DNA of 64,000 nt from Rhizobium sp. CIAT894 (GTDB taxonomy: Bacteria > Pseudomonadota > Alphaproteobacteria > Rhizobiales > Rhizobiaceae): NCBI RefSeq assembly GCF_000172795.2, contig NZ_CP020947.1, positions 3,985,001 through 4,049,000 on the forward strand, read 5' to 3'. Below are positions 49,728-58,354 of the stretch, piece after piece. A program made the position numbers and the translations under genes. Each line of letters begins with the position of its first letter. Position 1 is the stretch's first letter. The notes under the pieces were generated by a model. That model did not search any database. It saw only the letters and a list, made by a program, of their open reading frames with translations, and was not told the origin of the DNA.

Positions 49728-49881
49728 AGCATGTCGCGCAAAAGTGTGCAGCGGTTTTGCCAGGCAAAGCGCGAAGCCCTTTTGCCAGGCAAAGCGCGAA
49801 GCGCTTTTGCCGCAACGGCATGCGTAAAACAAAGACCTAAAGCGCGAGAAGCGAATCTGAAAGATCGCGACGCGCTTTAGG
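49725..49881. repeat. RIME-type repeat, copy E (two internal 25-bp units)
   Basis: The 157-bp element begins TAAAGCATGTCGCGCAAAAG, whose TAA is the lysA stop. Two tandem 25-bp units follow in the first palindrome, each starting CAGGCAAAGCGCGAAGC, one with a single change (GCCC for GCGC), then GCAACGGCATGC and the second palindrome TAAAGCGCGAG to GCGCTTTAG. Fills about half of the 318-base gap before the DUF4175 gene. Confidence 0.88.
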
Positions 49882-50045
49882 CAGCCATCACTTTTTGGCG
49901 AATAAACGTGAAAAGCCGGTATTGCCGGCCGCTCGCCCTCGCCTTCGCCACAAAGAGTGTTATCCTTGTCAGCCATGAGCGTATTGCCCTGCAATCGCCG
50001 GAAGCGCCCTCTGTTCCAGAACGCCAGATCGCGGAGACCGGATCG

Positions 50046-52700
50046 ATGACAAGCCCCTCGAGGCCGAAGAAAGGTGCATTTGCGCTCCGCCCTTCGCTTG
50101 CCCGACTGGTAACGACGAAACGCCTGCTGGCGCGCATCGTGCTGTTTTTCGAGCAGTTGCTGCCGCCGCTGATGCCGGTGCTCTCGGTCATCGCCTTTTA
50201 TCTCTCCGCCTCCTGGTTCGGCATCTTCCGCAGCGTCCCGGACTGGCTGCGCATCCTGCTGCTGATCGCCTTTGCCGCGGCTTTTCTGGCCTCGCTTCTC
50301 CCCTTCCGCAGCCTGCGCTGGCCTGATGTCAGCCAGGCCGACCGCATGCTGGAAGAGCGCAACGGCCTGCCGCACCAGCCGGTCACCGTCCAGGAAGACG
50401 AGCTGGCCTTCGATACGCCTTTCGCGCAGGCCCTCTGGCGCGAGCACCAGACCCGCATGGCGGAAAAGATCGCAGCGCTCGATGCCGGCCTGCCGCGGCC
50501 GGATATCGCCGCACATGACCGTTATGCGCTGCGTGCCGTGCCGGCGCTGCTGCTGGTCACCGCATTCGCTTATTCGCTGTCGATCAATGGCGGCTCGATC
50601 GGTGATGCGCTGCAGGCAGCACCCGAGCAGGTCACGGTCGATCCGGCGGTGCGCATCGACGCCTGGGTGACGCCGCCTTCTTACACCGGCCGCGCACCGA
50701 TCTACCTGACCGCGGACGGCAGCGAGCAGGCGCCGATCGACATTCCGCAATTTTCAGGCCTCACCGTCCGCGTCAGCGGCGGAAAGACCGCCGAAAAGGT
50801 CGTGTTCCGCAAGGCGAACGGCCAGGCGCAGGACATCGCCGTGCAGGCGGACACCAAACCGCAGCAGGCGGCGGTGTCGGCCGGCGAACAACCGAATACG
50901 GCCTCGGCCAGCCCGGCTCCCGTCGCGCAGACGCATATGATGAAACTCGATGAGAGCGGCGCGCTCGAAGTCAACGGCCGCCGCTGGAGTTTCAACATCC
51001 TTCCCGACAAAGCGCCTGAGATCGCCTTCGACGGCTTGCCGAAGCCCAGCGTCAACGGCGCGCTTGAAATCGGCTTTACCGTCAAGGACGATTACGGCGT
51101 CCAGGAGGCGCATGCGGAGATCGTTCCTCTGGAAAACGATCCGACGGCAACGCCGCTCTATCCCTTGCCGGAATACCGGCTGGATATTCCCCGCCGCAAC
51201 GCCCGCGACGCCAAGGGTGTCACCAGCCGTAACCTGACCGACCATCCGCTGGCCGGCAAGCGCGTGCGCGTAACACTCGTCGCCAAGGATGCCGCCGGCC
51301 AGACCGGCCGCAGCCCGCCGCATGAGATGACGCTGCCGTCACGGCCCTTCAACGAGCCGCTTGCCGCAGCCGTCGCCGAGGAACGGCAGGTTTTCGCGCT
51401 CGACACCCGCAAGATGCCGCAGGCGATCGCACTGAACGAGGCGCTGACCATCCGTCCCGAGGAGACCATCCCCAAGCTCACCAACTATCTGCTGCTGCAA
51501 TCCGCCTTGACGCGCATGAAGCTGGCGAGGGGCGAGGAAGCACTCAAGGATACTGCCCAGTATCTCTGGGAGATCGCTCTCGGTATGGAGGACGGCGATC
51601 TTTCACTTGCCGAGCGCAAGCTGCGCGAGGCCCAGCAGAACCTTGCCGACGCGTTGAACCGCAACGCCCCGGACGAGGAAATCAAGAAGCTGATGGACGA
51701 ACTGCGCAAGGCGATGCAGGACTATATGGCCGAGCTTGCCCAGCGTATGCAGAACGCGCCGATGCAGCCGAACCAGAACGCGCAGAACATCCTGCGCCAG
51801 CAGGATCTGGAACGGATGATGGACCAGATCGAGAATCTCGCCCGCTCCGGCAATCGTGATGCGGCCCAGCAGATGCTGTCGGAATTGCAGCGCATGATGA
51901 ACAATCTGCAGGCCGGCAGGCCGCAGCGCGGCCAGCAGAGCCAGGAAAACAGCGAAGCCCGCAAGCAGATCGACAAGCTCGGCGAAATCCTGCGTGACCA
52001 GCAGAAGCTGATGGATCAGACCTTCCGCCTCGATCAGCAGCTCAGGGACCGCATGCAGCGCGGCGAACCCGACATGGGCGAAAACGATCCGCTGCTTGAC
52101 GAGATGAACCCCGAAGAAAACGGCGAACCGCAGGATCAGCAGCAGGGCCAGCAAGGCAAAGACGGCCAGCGGCCTTCGGACCAGATGACATCAGAGCAGT
52201 TGCGCGAGGCGCTGAAACAGCTGCGCACCCAGCAGGATGCGCTCGGCAAACAGCTTGGCGAATTGCAGAAGAAGCTGGGCGAGATGGGCATGAAGCCCGG
52301 CCCGGGCTTCGGTCAGGCGCAACGCGAGATGGAAGGCGCCGGCCGCGAACTCGGCCAGGGCCGCGGCCAGCCGGCCATCGAGAACCAGGGCCGCGCGCTC
52401 GAGGCGCTTCGCCAGGGCGCCCGCGACATGATGAACCAGATGATGCAGGCGCAGCAGGGCCAGCAAGGTCAGGGTCCGAACGGCCAGATGAGCCAGGGCG
52501 GTGACCAGAACGGCCGCGACCCGCTCGGGCGGCCACGCCCCACCGGACCGGATTTCGGCGACAACAGCGTGAAAGTCCCCGACGAGATCGACGTTCAGCG
52601 CGCCCGCGAAATCCTCGACGCGATCCGCGAGAAGCTCGGCAACAATCCGCCGCAGGAAATGGAACGGCGGTATCTCGAACGGTTGCTGGATATTCAGTAG
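50046..52700 (+). CDS. DUF4175 / TIGR02302 family large membrane protein
   Basis: A protein of about 884 residues. Two N-terminal membrane spans (LLPPLMPVLSVIAFYLS and LRILLLIAFAAAFLASLLPF, within the first 85 residues) plus one near 170 anchor it; a periplasmic Ig-like region lies at 200-420; the C-terminal half is a long Gln/Met-rich coiled-coil (QRMMNNLQAGRPQRGQQ, RQGARDMMNQMMQAQQG). It is a conserved alphaproteobacterial family with no assigned function, usually near lysA. Start uncertain; ATG at 50046 is chosen as the first plausible Met. Confidence 0.85.
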   Translation: MTSPSRPKKGAFALRPSLARLVTTKRLLARIVLFFEQLLPPLMPVLSVIAFYLSASWFGIFRSVPDWLRILLLIAFAAAFLASLLPFRSLRWPDVSQADRMLEERNGLPHQPVTVQEDELAFDTPFAQALWREHQTRMAEKIAALDAGLPRPDIAAHDRYALRAVPALLLVTAFAYSLSINGGSIGDALQAAPEQVTVDPAVRIDAWVTPPSYTGRAPIYLTADGSEQAPIDIPQFSGLTVRVSGGKTAEKVVFRKANGQAQDIAVQADTKPQQAAVSAGEQPNTASASPAPVAQTHMMKLDESGALEVNGRRWSFNILPDKAPEIAFDGLPKPSVNGALEIGFTVKDDYGVQEAHAEIVPLENDPTATPLYPLPEYRLDIPRRNARDAKGVTSRNLTDHPLAGKRVRVTLVAKDAAGQTGRSPPHEMTLPSRPFNEPLAAAVAEERQVFALDTRKMPQAIALNEALTIRPEETIPKLTNYLLLQSALTRMKLARGEEALKDTAQYLWEIALGMEDGDLSLAERKLREAQQNLADALNRNAPDEEIKKLMDELRKAMQDYMAELAQRMQNAPMQPNQNAQNILRQQDLERMMDQIENLARSGNRDAAQQMLSELQRMMNNLQAGRPQRGQQSQENSEARKQIDKLGEILRDQQKLMDQTFRLDQQLRDRMQRGEPDMGENDPLLDEMNPEENGEPQDQQQGQQGKDGQRPSDQMTSEQLREALKQLRTQQDALGKQLGELQKKLGEMGMKPGPGFGQAQREMEGAGRELGQGRGQPAIENQGRALEALRQGARDMMNQMMQAQQGQQGQGPNGQMSQGGDQNGRDPLGRPRPTGPDFGDNSVKVPDEIDVQRAREILDAIREKLGNNPPQEMERRYLERLLDIQ

Positions 52701-52708
52701 CTCTCAAG

Positions 52709-52750
52709 CGCGTAACCCCGAAAATCGAAATCGATTTTCGGGGTTACGCG
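52709..52750. terminator. Perfect 20-bp palindrome between convergent genes
   Basis: CGCGTAACCCCGAAAATCGA, loop AA, and its exact complement. It lies 8 bases after the DUF4175 stop and 23 before the CpdR-like stop. Probably a bidirectional terminator, although the two-base loop means the top of the stem must open. Confidence 0.7.
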
Positions 52751-52773
52751 TGAAATTCCAATAGTCGACGCGC

Positions 52774-53133
52774 TTAAGCGACGAGCGCCCGGGCGACCGC
52801 CTTGCGGATATCGGGAAGCGCGAATGGTTTGGCGACGACGTCGATGATCTTTTCGGCAAGATCGTCGGCCCGTTCGCGCTGTTCGGCATAGCCGGTCATC
52901 AGCAGGATCTTCAGGCCGGGAAAAGCATCTTTTGCCTGATGGGCGAGTTCGATCCCGTCCATCACGGGCATGCGGATATCCGAAAGCAGCAGGTCATAGG
53001 TCCCGTCCCTCAGCTTCTCCAGTCCCTCGGCGCCATCGGCCGCTTCATCGGTCTCGTGACCGTCGAGCCTGAGCGCCCGGGCTACGAAAGACCGCAGGGA
53101 GTCCTCGTCTTCCGTAATCAGAATTCTTGCCAT
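52774..53133 (-). CDS. Single-domain response regulator, CpdR-like
   Basis: A 119-residue receiver with no output domain. Acidic pocket EDED is at 8-11, phospho-accepting Asp in LLLSDIRMP (near 51), Thr in MTGYAEQ (near 79) and Lys in VVAKPF (near 101). Opening MARILITEDED and the ending resemble CpdR, which in Caulobacter directs ClpXP to cell-cycle proteins including CtrA. Family identity is inference. RIME copy F lies between it and hpt. Confidence 0.82.
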   Translation of the reverse strand: MARILITEDEDSLRSFVARALRLDGHETDEAADGAEGLEKLRDGTYDLLLSDIRMPVMDGIELAHQAKDAFPGLKILLMTGYAEQRERADDLAEKIIDVVAKPFALPDIRKAVARALVA

Positions 53134-53219
53134 ATGTGCATTGCTCCGTCTTCAGCCCAGCGACGGAAATCACCAGACTTTCCTTTTCGATCGGTAAAGA
53201 TATCGAAGCGATGGACGGA

Positions 53220-53227
53220 ATGGTTAA
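53220..53227 (-). promoter_or_regulatory. TTAACCAT motif upstream of the CpdR-like gene
   Basis: On the coding strand this reads TTAACCAT, 87 bases before the start. CtrA sites in alphaproteobacteria contain TTAA half-sites. Single short match, so weak. Confidence 0.25.
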
Positions 53228-53292
53228 CAACCTGTCTCGATCTCATGACAGCGCCGCGCGCCTGAAGAGACGCTGTAACACGTTGAATCGCT

Positions 53293-53422
53293 AGAGCATG
53301 TCGCGCAAAAGTGTGCAGCGGTTTTGCCAGGCAAAGCGCGAAGCGCTTTTGCCGCAACGACATGCGGAAAACAAGGACCTAAAGGGCGAAGAGCGAATCT
53401 AAAAGATCGCGACGCGCTTTAG
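53293..53422. repeat. RIME-type repeat, copy F (one internal 25-bp unit)
   Basis: A 130-bp copy: AGAGCATGTCGCGCAAAAG, one 25-bp internal unit (CAGGCAAAGCGCGAAGC..), GCAACGACATGC, then the second palindrome to CGCGCTTTA. The 334-base gap between the CpdR-like gene and hpt is otherwise promoter sequence for the CpdR-like gene. Confidence 0.87.
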
Positions 53423-53467
53423 ATAGTTTTCTTAAATCGATACCGATTCAAGAAATTATGCGGCAGC

Positions 53468-54010
53468 TCAGGCGTCACCGGTCACCACGCCGACGAAAGG
53501 CAGTTCGCGAAACGCATAGGCAACGTCCATGCCGTAGCCGACGACGAAATAGTCGGGGCATTCGAAACCGACATAATCAGCCTCCAGCTTTTCCTTGCGC
53601 TTGACGCGCTTGTCGAGCAGCACGGCGATGGTGACATTGCGCGCGCCCCGCTCGAACAGCAGTTCCTTGGCAAAGAGCAGCGTCCGGCCGGATTCCAGGA
53701 TATCGTCGATCAGCAGGACGTCGCGGCCATGCACGTCGCTGTCGATATCCTTGACGATGCGCACGCCCTGCGAAACGGTGCCGATGCCATAGCTCGACAG
53801 GGTGATGAACTCGACCTCCGGGGCAAGCCCGCTATCATGCAGGGCACGGATCAGGTCGGCGGCGAAGATGAACGACCCCTTGAGCACGGCGATGACGAGC
53901 AGGTCCTTGGTCGGGCCGTTGGCGATCTCCCGCGCCATCGAATGATTGCGCTCGGCGATTTGCTCGGCGGTGAAGAGCGGCTCGATATTTTTTCCGCGCA
54001 CGACAGGCAT
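53468..54010 (-). CDS. hpt: Hypoxanthine phosphoribosyltransferase
   Basis: A 180-residue purine salvage enzyme. PRPP-binding loop VLLIDDILESGRTL is near 105-118, SSYG (near 78) is in the flexible loop and ECPDYFVVGYGMDVA near the end. ATG at 54010 opens MPVVRGKNIEPLFT with GGAG nine bases upstream; an earlier ATG at 54025 is possible. Confidence 0.95.
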   Translation of the reverse strand: MPVVRGKNIEPLFTAEQIAERNHSMAREIANGPTKDLLVIAVLKGSFIFAADLIRALHDSGLAPEVEFITLSSYGIGTVSQGVRIVKDIDSDVHGRDVLLIDDILESGRTLLFAKELLFERGARNVTIAVLLDKRVKRKEKLEADYVGFECPDYFVVGYGMDVAYAFRELPFVGVVTGDA

Positions 54011-54160
54011 AAGGGCTTGCTCCATGAAAAGAAGGGTAAGCCGTTAGCACATATGCGGGTCCGAAACAGCCTCGCCTCTGAAATTTAACGGGATTGACGC
54101 GAGTTGTGACCGGAAAGCCGGCCGCGACAGGCCCCGGATTTTCTATGGGAGGCCAGTTTT

Positions 54161-54814
54161 CTATGGAAGGAAAGAAAGCCTGACTTCCGGCATTTTTCCG
54201 CCGGTATGCTGGACACGGGCCGAGAAGCCCCGGCTCTGGCCGCTATAGATGACATCGGACGGCGGATTGATGACGATGCTGGCGGTCAGCCGCTCGTCGG
54301 TCACCAGATCGGCCCGGATCGGCCGCACCGTCTGCGTCGTACCGCTGTCGTTTTCGACGATGCCGTTGATGACGAGCACGCGCATGCCGTTCGCGTCGCG
54401 CGGCGTCACCGTCACATGGGTGAAATGCAGCGGCGCTCCGGAATAGGCGGGCTCCCCGGAAAAGCCGGAAAAACCACCCGCAAGCCCGAAGACGAGCACG
54501 ACGAGCGCCAGAACCAGCGCGGAAAAACTCCGCATCGACGCGCGCTGCAGGAAAGATTCCATCGCCTGCAGAACCGAAGCGGCCGTCGCCTCCGCAAGCG
54601 GCGGCTGTGCAGCCTGTGCACCGGCCATGCGCTTGCGGTTGTCGTTATAAGTCCTTGCGGCAAATTCCGTCGGTCGGACTTTGCCGAGGGTGACGAATTC
54701 GGCGTCGGAAATATCGGCAGGGCGCGCCGTGCGGTACTGGCGAGCAGCAGGTTCCGGCGGCAGGAAATCATAGACCTGGCTCGGCGTCCGGCGGCTGAAG
54801 GAGGATGCTTCCAT
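54161..54814 (-). CDS. Conserved hypothetical membrane protein divergent from ftsE
   Basis: A 217-residue protein. The cytosolic half (1-95) has SQVYDFLPPEPAARQYRTARP; one membrane span follows (FSALVLALVVLVFGLAGGF, about 96-114); the periplasmic half looks like a beta-sandwich with HVTVTPRDANGMRVLVINGIVEN and VRLSFLP. The tail resembles the DUF3426 or FxLYD type that carries such a beta domain. Function unknown; steady neighbour of ftsEX in rhizobia (recollection). Start chosen at 54814. Confidence 0.75.
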   Translation of the reverse strand: MEASSFSRRTPSQVYDFLPPEPAARQYRTARPADISDAEFVTLGKVRPTEFAARTYNDNRKRMAGAQAAQPPLAEATAASVLQAMESFLQRASMRSFSALVLALVVLVFGLAGGFSGFSGEPAYSGAPLHFTHVTVTPRDANGMRVLVINGIVENDSGTTQTVRPIRADLVTDERLTASIVINPPSDVIYSGQSRGFSARVQHTGGKMPEVRLSFLP

Positions 54815-54961
54815 GGTGACTGCCTCGCAGATGTCCACATGGTTTCGATGCCGGCAGAAATCTTGGCATTGAAACGAATCCTCCTCAGTCGTAAATTTTA
54901 ATGGTTAATGCTTCGCAAAGATCGCCATCAAACGGGCGTCTTTCCAGCAAATTTACCGGCT

Positions 54962-54980
54962 GTTAACCCTGTTGGTTAAC
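54962..54980. promoter_or_regulatory. GTTAACC-N5-GGTTAAC palindrome upstream of ftsE
   Basis: A perfect 7-bp inverted repeat, 39 bases before the chosen ftsE start, with TTAATGGTTAA at 54898-54908 further upstream. TTAA half-sites suggest CtrA-type control of this cell-division region, but spacing is nine, not seven, bases. Confidence 0.35.
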
Positions 54981-55019
54981 AAGTCACACGGTGAAACCAA
55001 GAACAGACTGAGCTGCCCG

Positions 55020-55679
55020 TTGATCCACTTCGAGAATGTCGGTTTGCGCTATGGCATGGGCCCGGAAATTCTCCGGGACCTGACCTTCGACATTCCGAAG
55101 AAATCCTTTCAATTCCTGACGGGCCCATCGGGCGCCGGCAAGACGTCGCTGCTGCGGCTGCTCTTCATGTCGCTGCAGCCGACCCGCGGCCTGATCCGCA
55201 TGTTCGGGCGCGATATTTCCGAAATCCCCCGCCCGGAACTGCCGCTGCTGCGCCGCCGCGTTGGCATCGTCTTCCAGGATTTTCGCCTCCTCGACCATCT
55301 GACGACCTATGAAAATGTCGCGTTGCCCTTACGCGTACGCGGCAAGGATGAGAGTTCCTACAAGACGGACGTGCTGGAACTGCTGAAATGGGTGGGCCTC
55401 GGCGAACGCATCAACGTGCTGCCGCCGGTACTCTCCGGCGGCGAGAAACAGCGCGCCGCGATCGCCCGGGCGCTGATGGACCGGCCGGAAGTGCTGCTGG
55501 CCGACGAACCCACTGGCAACGTCGACCCGCCGATGGCCAAGCGCCTGCTCAATCTCTTTCTCGAACTGAACCGTCTCGGCACGGCCGTTGTGATCGCCAC
55601 GCATGACCTGGCGCTGATGGAACAGGTGGAAGCCCGCCGCATGATCCTTTCGGGGGGGCATCTCGATATCTATGACTGA
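55020..55679 (+). CDS. ftsE: Cell division ATP-binding protein FtsE
   Basis: A 219-residue ABC ATPase that, with FtsX, controls septal peptidoglycan hydrolases. Walker A GPSGAGKT is near 36-43, signature LSGGEKQRAAIARAL near 138, Walker B VLLADEPTG near 161. I chose the TTG at 55020 (LIHFENVGLRYG), which gives the family's usual length; another TTG at 54972 would add 16 poor residues. Overlaps ftsX by 8 bases. Confidence 0.93.
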   Translation: MIHFENVGLRYGMGPEILRDLTFDIPKKSFQFLTGPSGAGKTSLLRLLFMSLQPTRGLIRMFGRDISEIPRPELPLLRRRVGIVFQDFRLLDHLTTYENVALPLRVRGKDESSYKTDVLELLKWVGLGERINVLPPVLSGGEKQRAAIARALMDRPEVLLADEPTGNVDPPMAKRLLNLFLELNRLGTAVVIATHDLALMEQVEARRMILSGGHLDIYD

Positions 55680-56685
55680 GCCCCCATCCAGAAACCGGGA
55701 CATGGCGCCTGGCAAGGCGGAACAGAAGCGGCCGGAAATGCGCGTGCGCCCGACCGCGCCGATCCTGCCGCCGTCCAACATTCAGGGCAATGCCCTGATG
55801 GTGGTCATATCGATCATGGCCTTCCTCGCCTGCCTGACGCTCGGCGGCGTCAGCATGGTACGCTCGACGGCGGCAAGCTGGGAGAGCCAGATTTCCCGCG
55901 AGATCACCATCCAGATCAAGCCGGACGACAATCTCGACATGGAAAAGGCGCTGACACAGGCGCGTGACCTGGCGTTGACCTTCGTCGGCACCAAGAGCGG
56001 CCAGATCGTCGACGAGGCGGCAACCGCCCGCCTGCTCGAACCCTGGCTCGGTCCCGGTCTCGACCTCAAGGATCTGCCCGTCCCCCGCCTCGTCGTCATC
56101 ACCATCGACGAGAGCAATCCGCCGGATTTCGATGGAATGCGGGCGATGCTCAAGGACAGCATCCCGCAGGCCAGCCTCGACGATCACCGCACCTGGGTCG
56201 ACCGGCTGGTGTCCATGGCGCACACGACTGTCATGATCGGCACCGGCATCCTGCTTCTGGTCTTCTCGGCCATGGTGCTGACCGTCGTCTTCGCCACGCG
56301 CGGCGCATTGTCGGGCAACCGCCACATCGTCGAAGTGCTGCATTTCGTCGGCGCCGAAAGCTCCTTCGTCGCCACCGAATTCCAGAAGCATTTTCTGAAG
56401 ATCAGCCTCAAGGGGTCGGCGATCGGCAGCGCGCTTGCCGCTCTCTTTTTCGCCTCCGCGGGCTTCTGGCAGAGCCGGACGCTCGCCACCCCGGAAACAG
56501 ATCAGGCCACAGCGCTCTTCGGCACTTTTTCCGTCGGCGTGCTCGGTTATGCCGGCATCTTCGCAACGATGATCGTCATCGCGCTGCTGACCACCTTCAC
56601 CGCGCGTCTGACCGTCATGCGGACGATCTACGAAATCGATACACTACGCTCGGACCCGACACGCACCGACGGCATTGCGAGTTGA
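55672..56685 (+). CDS. ftsX: Cell division protein FtsX
   Basis: A 337-residue ABC transporter permease-like protein. A charged N-terminal tail of about 35 residues precedes the first span (ALMVVISIMAFLACLTLGGV); a periplasmic loop (60-180) is the hydrolase-activator contact region; three further spans finish the protein (TVMIGTGILLLVFSAMVLTV and others). Start overlaps ftsE, so they are co-translated. Confidence 0.93.
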   Translation: MTEPPSRNRDMAPGKAEQKRPEMRVRPTAPILPPSNIQGNALMVVISIMAFLACLTLGGVSMVRSTAASWESQISREITIQIKPDDNLDMEKALTQARDLALTFVGTKSGQIVDEAATARLLEPWLGPGLDLKDLPVPRLVVITIDESNPPDFDGMRAMLKDSIPQASLDDHRTWVDRLVSMAHTTVMIGTGILLLVFSAMVLTVVFATRGALSGNRHIVEVLHFVGAESSFVATEFQKHFLKISLKGSAIGSALAALFFASAGFWQSRTLATPETDQATALFGTFSVGVLGYAGIFATMIVIALLTTFTARLTVMRTIYEIDTLRSDPTRTDGIAS

Positions 56686-56752
56686 TCGAGACCATGCCGT
56701 TTTGCCGTGAAAGCGTCTGTTCTGCGCCGCAATCAGCGTATAGTCACGATTC

Positions 56753-57469
56753 ATGACCATGGGAGATACGACACCCAACCCGATTCACCAGGACCCGGAG
56801 CTCGACCACCGGGCGGGATTGGCGCCGCGGCGCGGGCTGATCCGCCGCCTGCTGCGTTGGGGCGGGTTTGCCTGCGTGCTGACCATGGCGCTGGTGTTCG
56901 GCGGCTTCCTGCGGTTCGCCGATTCCGTCACGACGCTGAAGCCCCCGGCCGAGCCGAAGGCAGATGCGATCGTAGTGCTGACGGGGGGCTACCAGCGCAT
57001 CGACCAGGCCGTCGAGCTGCTGCAGAAGGGTGCCGGCAAACGGCTGCTGATCTCCGGCGTGCATCCGACCACGACGCCGAGGCAGATCCGCAGGATGACG
57101 CAGGGTTCAGCCGATCTCTTCTCCTGCTGCGTCGATATCGGTCACGACGCCATAGACACGATCGGCAATGCCGAGGAAGCCTCCAACTGGATCCATGCCA
57201 ACGGCTACAGGAGTGTCATCGTCGTCACCAACAACTACCATATGCCGCGAAGCCTCGCCGAGCTCTCCTATGTCGATCCCGACATCGAGTTCATTCCCTA
57301 TCCCGTCGTCAACTCGGATCTGAAAACCCGCAATTGGTTCACCGATCCGAACGCGATGCGCGTCATGCTCGCCGAATATGTGAAGGTGCTGCTGGCCGGC
57401 GCCCGCAACATCACCGGCTTCGGCCGCCACACCGGGCTGCGCTCGGCAAGCGTGTCCGCCGCAGACTGA
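56753..57469 (+). CDS. YdcF-family (DUF218) membrane protein
   Basis: A 238-residue protein with an N-terminal span (FACVLTMALVFGGFLRFA) and a DUF218 domain (PKADAIVVLTGGYQRIDQAVELLQ near 62-85, IVVTNNYHMPRS near 155). Members include SanA and ElyC, linked to envelope precursor handling. Follows ftsX by 67 bases on the same strand. Confidence 0.88.
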   Translation: MTMGDTTPNPIHQDPELDHRAGLAPRRGLIRRLLRWGGFACVLTMALVFGGFLRFADSVTTLKPPAEPKADAIVVLTGGYQRIDQAVELLQKGAGKRLLISGVHPTTTPRQIRRMTQGSADLFSCCVDIGHDAIDTIGNAEEASNWIHANGYRSVIVVTNNYHMPRSLAELSYVDPDIEFIPYPVVNSDLKTRNWFTDPNAMRVMLAEYVKVLLAGARNITGFGRHTGLRSASVSAAD

Positions 57470-57532
57470 GCTTTTGCATTAACCCATCAGCAAATGCTTT
57501 TTATGACGGGCAATATCGTGTAGGCCGGTCGC

Positions 57533-58354
57533 GTGAGCATGCCTCGGGAAAATTTCATGATCGCCCTGCGTTCCGTTCTCTTCAACACGATCTTCTACGC
57601 CAACCTCATCATCCGGATGATCGTGCTCTCGCCCTATTATTTCGTGGCGCCGCGGCTCACCGCCTATGCGATCCCGAAGAACTGGGCGCGTTCCAACCAC
57701 TGGCTGATGCGGGTGATCGTCGGCACGACCTTCGAGATCGAGGGTCTGGAGAACCTGCCTGATGGTAGCTACATCCTGGCGCCGAAGCACCAGTCTTTCT
57801 GGGATACCTATGCGCTGCTGCCGTGGCTGAAGGACCCGGTCTACATCCTGAAGCGCGAGCTGATGTGGATTCCGCTGTTCGGCTGGTACGCCAAAAAGCA
57901 GCGGGTGATCCCGGTCAATCGCGGCGCCCGCGGCAAGGTGATGGTGGAAGTGCTCAAACGCACGAAAGAAGAGCTTTCGACCGGCCGCCAGCTGATCATC
58001 TATCCCGAGGGCACCCGCCGTCCGCCGGGTGCAGAACCGGTCTATAAATACGGCATCGCCCGCATGTACCGCGATCTCAGCATCCCGGTCGTGCCGGTCG
58101 CCATGCATCCCGGCCTCTTCTGGCCGCGGCGAAGCTTCCGCCGTTATCCCGGCCATTTCAAAGTGAGGATCCTGCCGCCGATCATGCCCGGCATGGATCC
58201 GGACGCCTTTTTCGCCCATCTGATCGAGGTATCGGAACAGGCAAGCGACGAGCTTCTTCTGGAGACCGTCGAGCGAAATCCGCATCTGCCGCTGCCGCCG
58301 ACAGCGGTCGAAAGGCTGGCGGAGCTGCGTAAGGTGAAGGCGGAAACGGCCTAA
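57533..58354 (+). CDS. plsC: 1-acyl-sn-glycerol-3-phosphate acyltransferase
   Basis: A 273-residue membrane acyltransferase that converts lysophosphatidic acid to phosphatidic acid. The HX4D motif is HQSFWD in LAPKHQSFWDTYA (near 84) and EGTR is in IYPEGTRRPPG (near 158). GTG at 57533 is the longest plausible start; ATG codons at 57539 and 57557 are alternatives. The TAA stop is the left edge of RIME copy G. Confidence 0.92.
   Translation: MSMPRENFMIALRSVLFNTIFYANLIIRMIVLSPYYFVAPRLTAYAIPKNWARSNHWLMRVIVGTTFEIEGLENLPDGSYILAPKHQSFWDTYALLPWLKDPVYILKRELMWIPLFGWYAKKQRVIPVNRGARGKVMVEVLKRTKEELSTGRQLIIYPEGTRRPPGAEPVYKYGIARMYRDLSIPVVPVAMHPGLFWPRRSFRRYPGHFKVRILPPIMPGMDPDAFFAHLIEVSEQASDELLLETVERNPHLPLPPTAVERLAELRKVKAETA

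Noticed and set aside
53118..53363. Small frames translating the RIME units (SLRQKRFALCLAK)
   Set aside because: Same peptide appears from copies E, F and G on the minus strand; an artefact of the repeat, not genes.
54138..54178. Direct repeat TTTTCTATGG downstream of hpt
   Set aside because: Ten bases, two copies, no flanking structure; too short to interpret.
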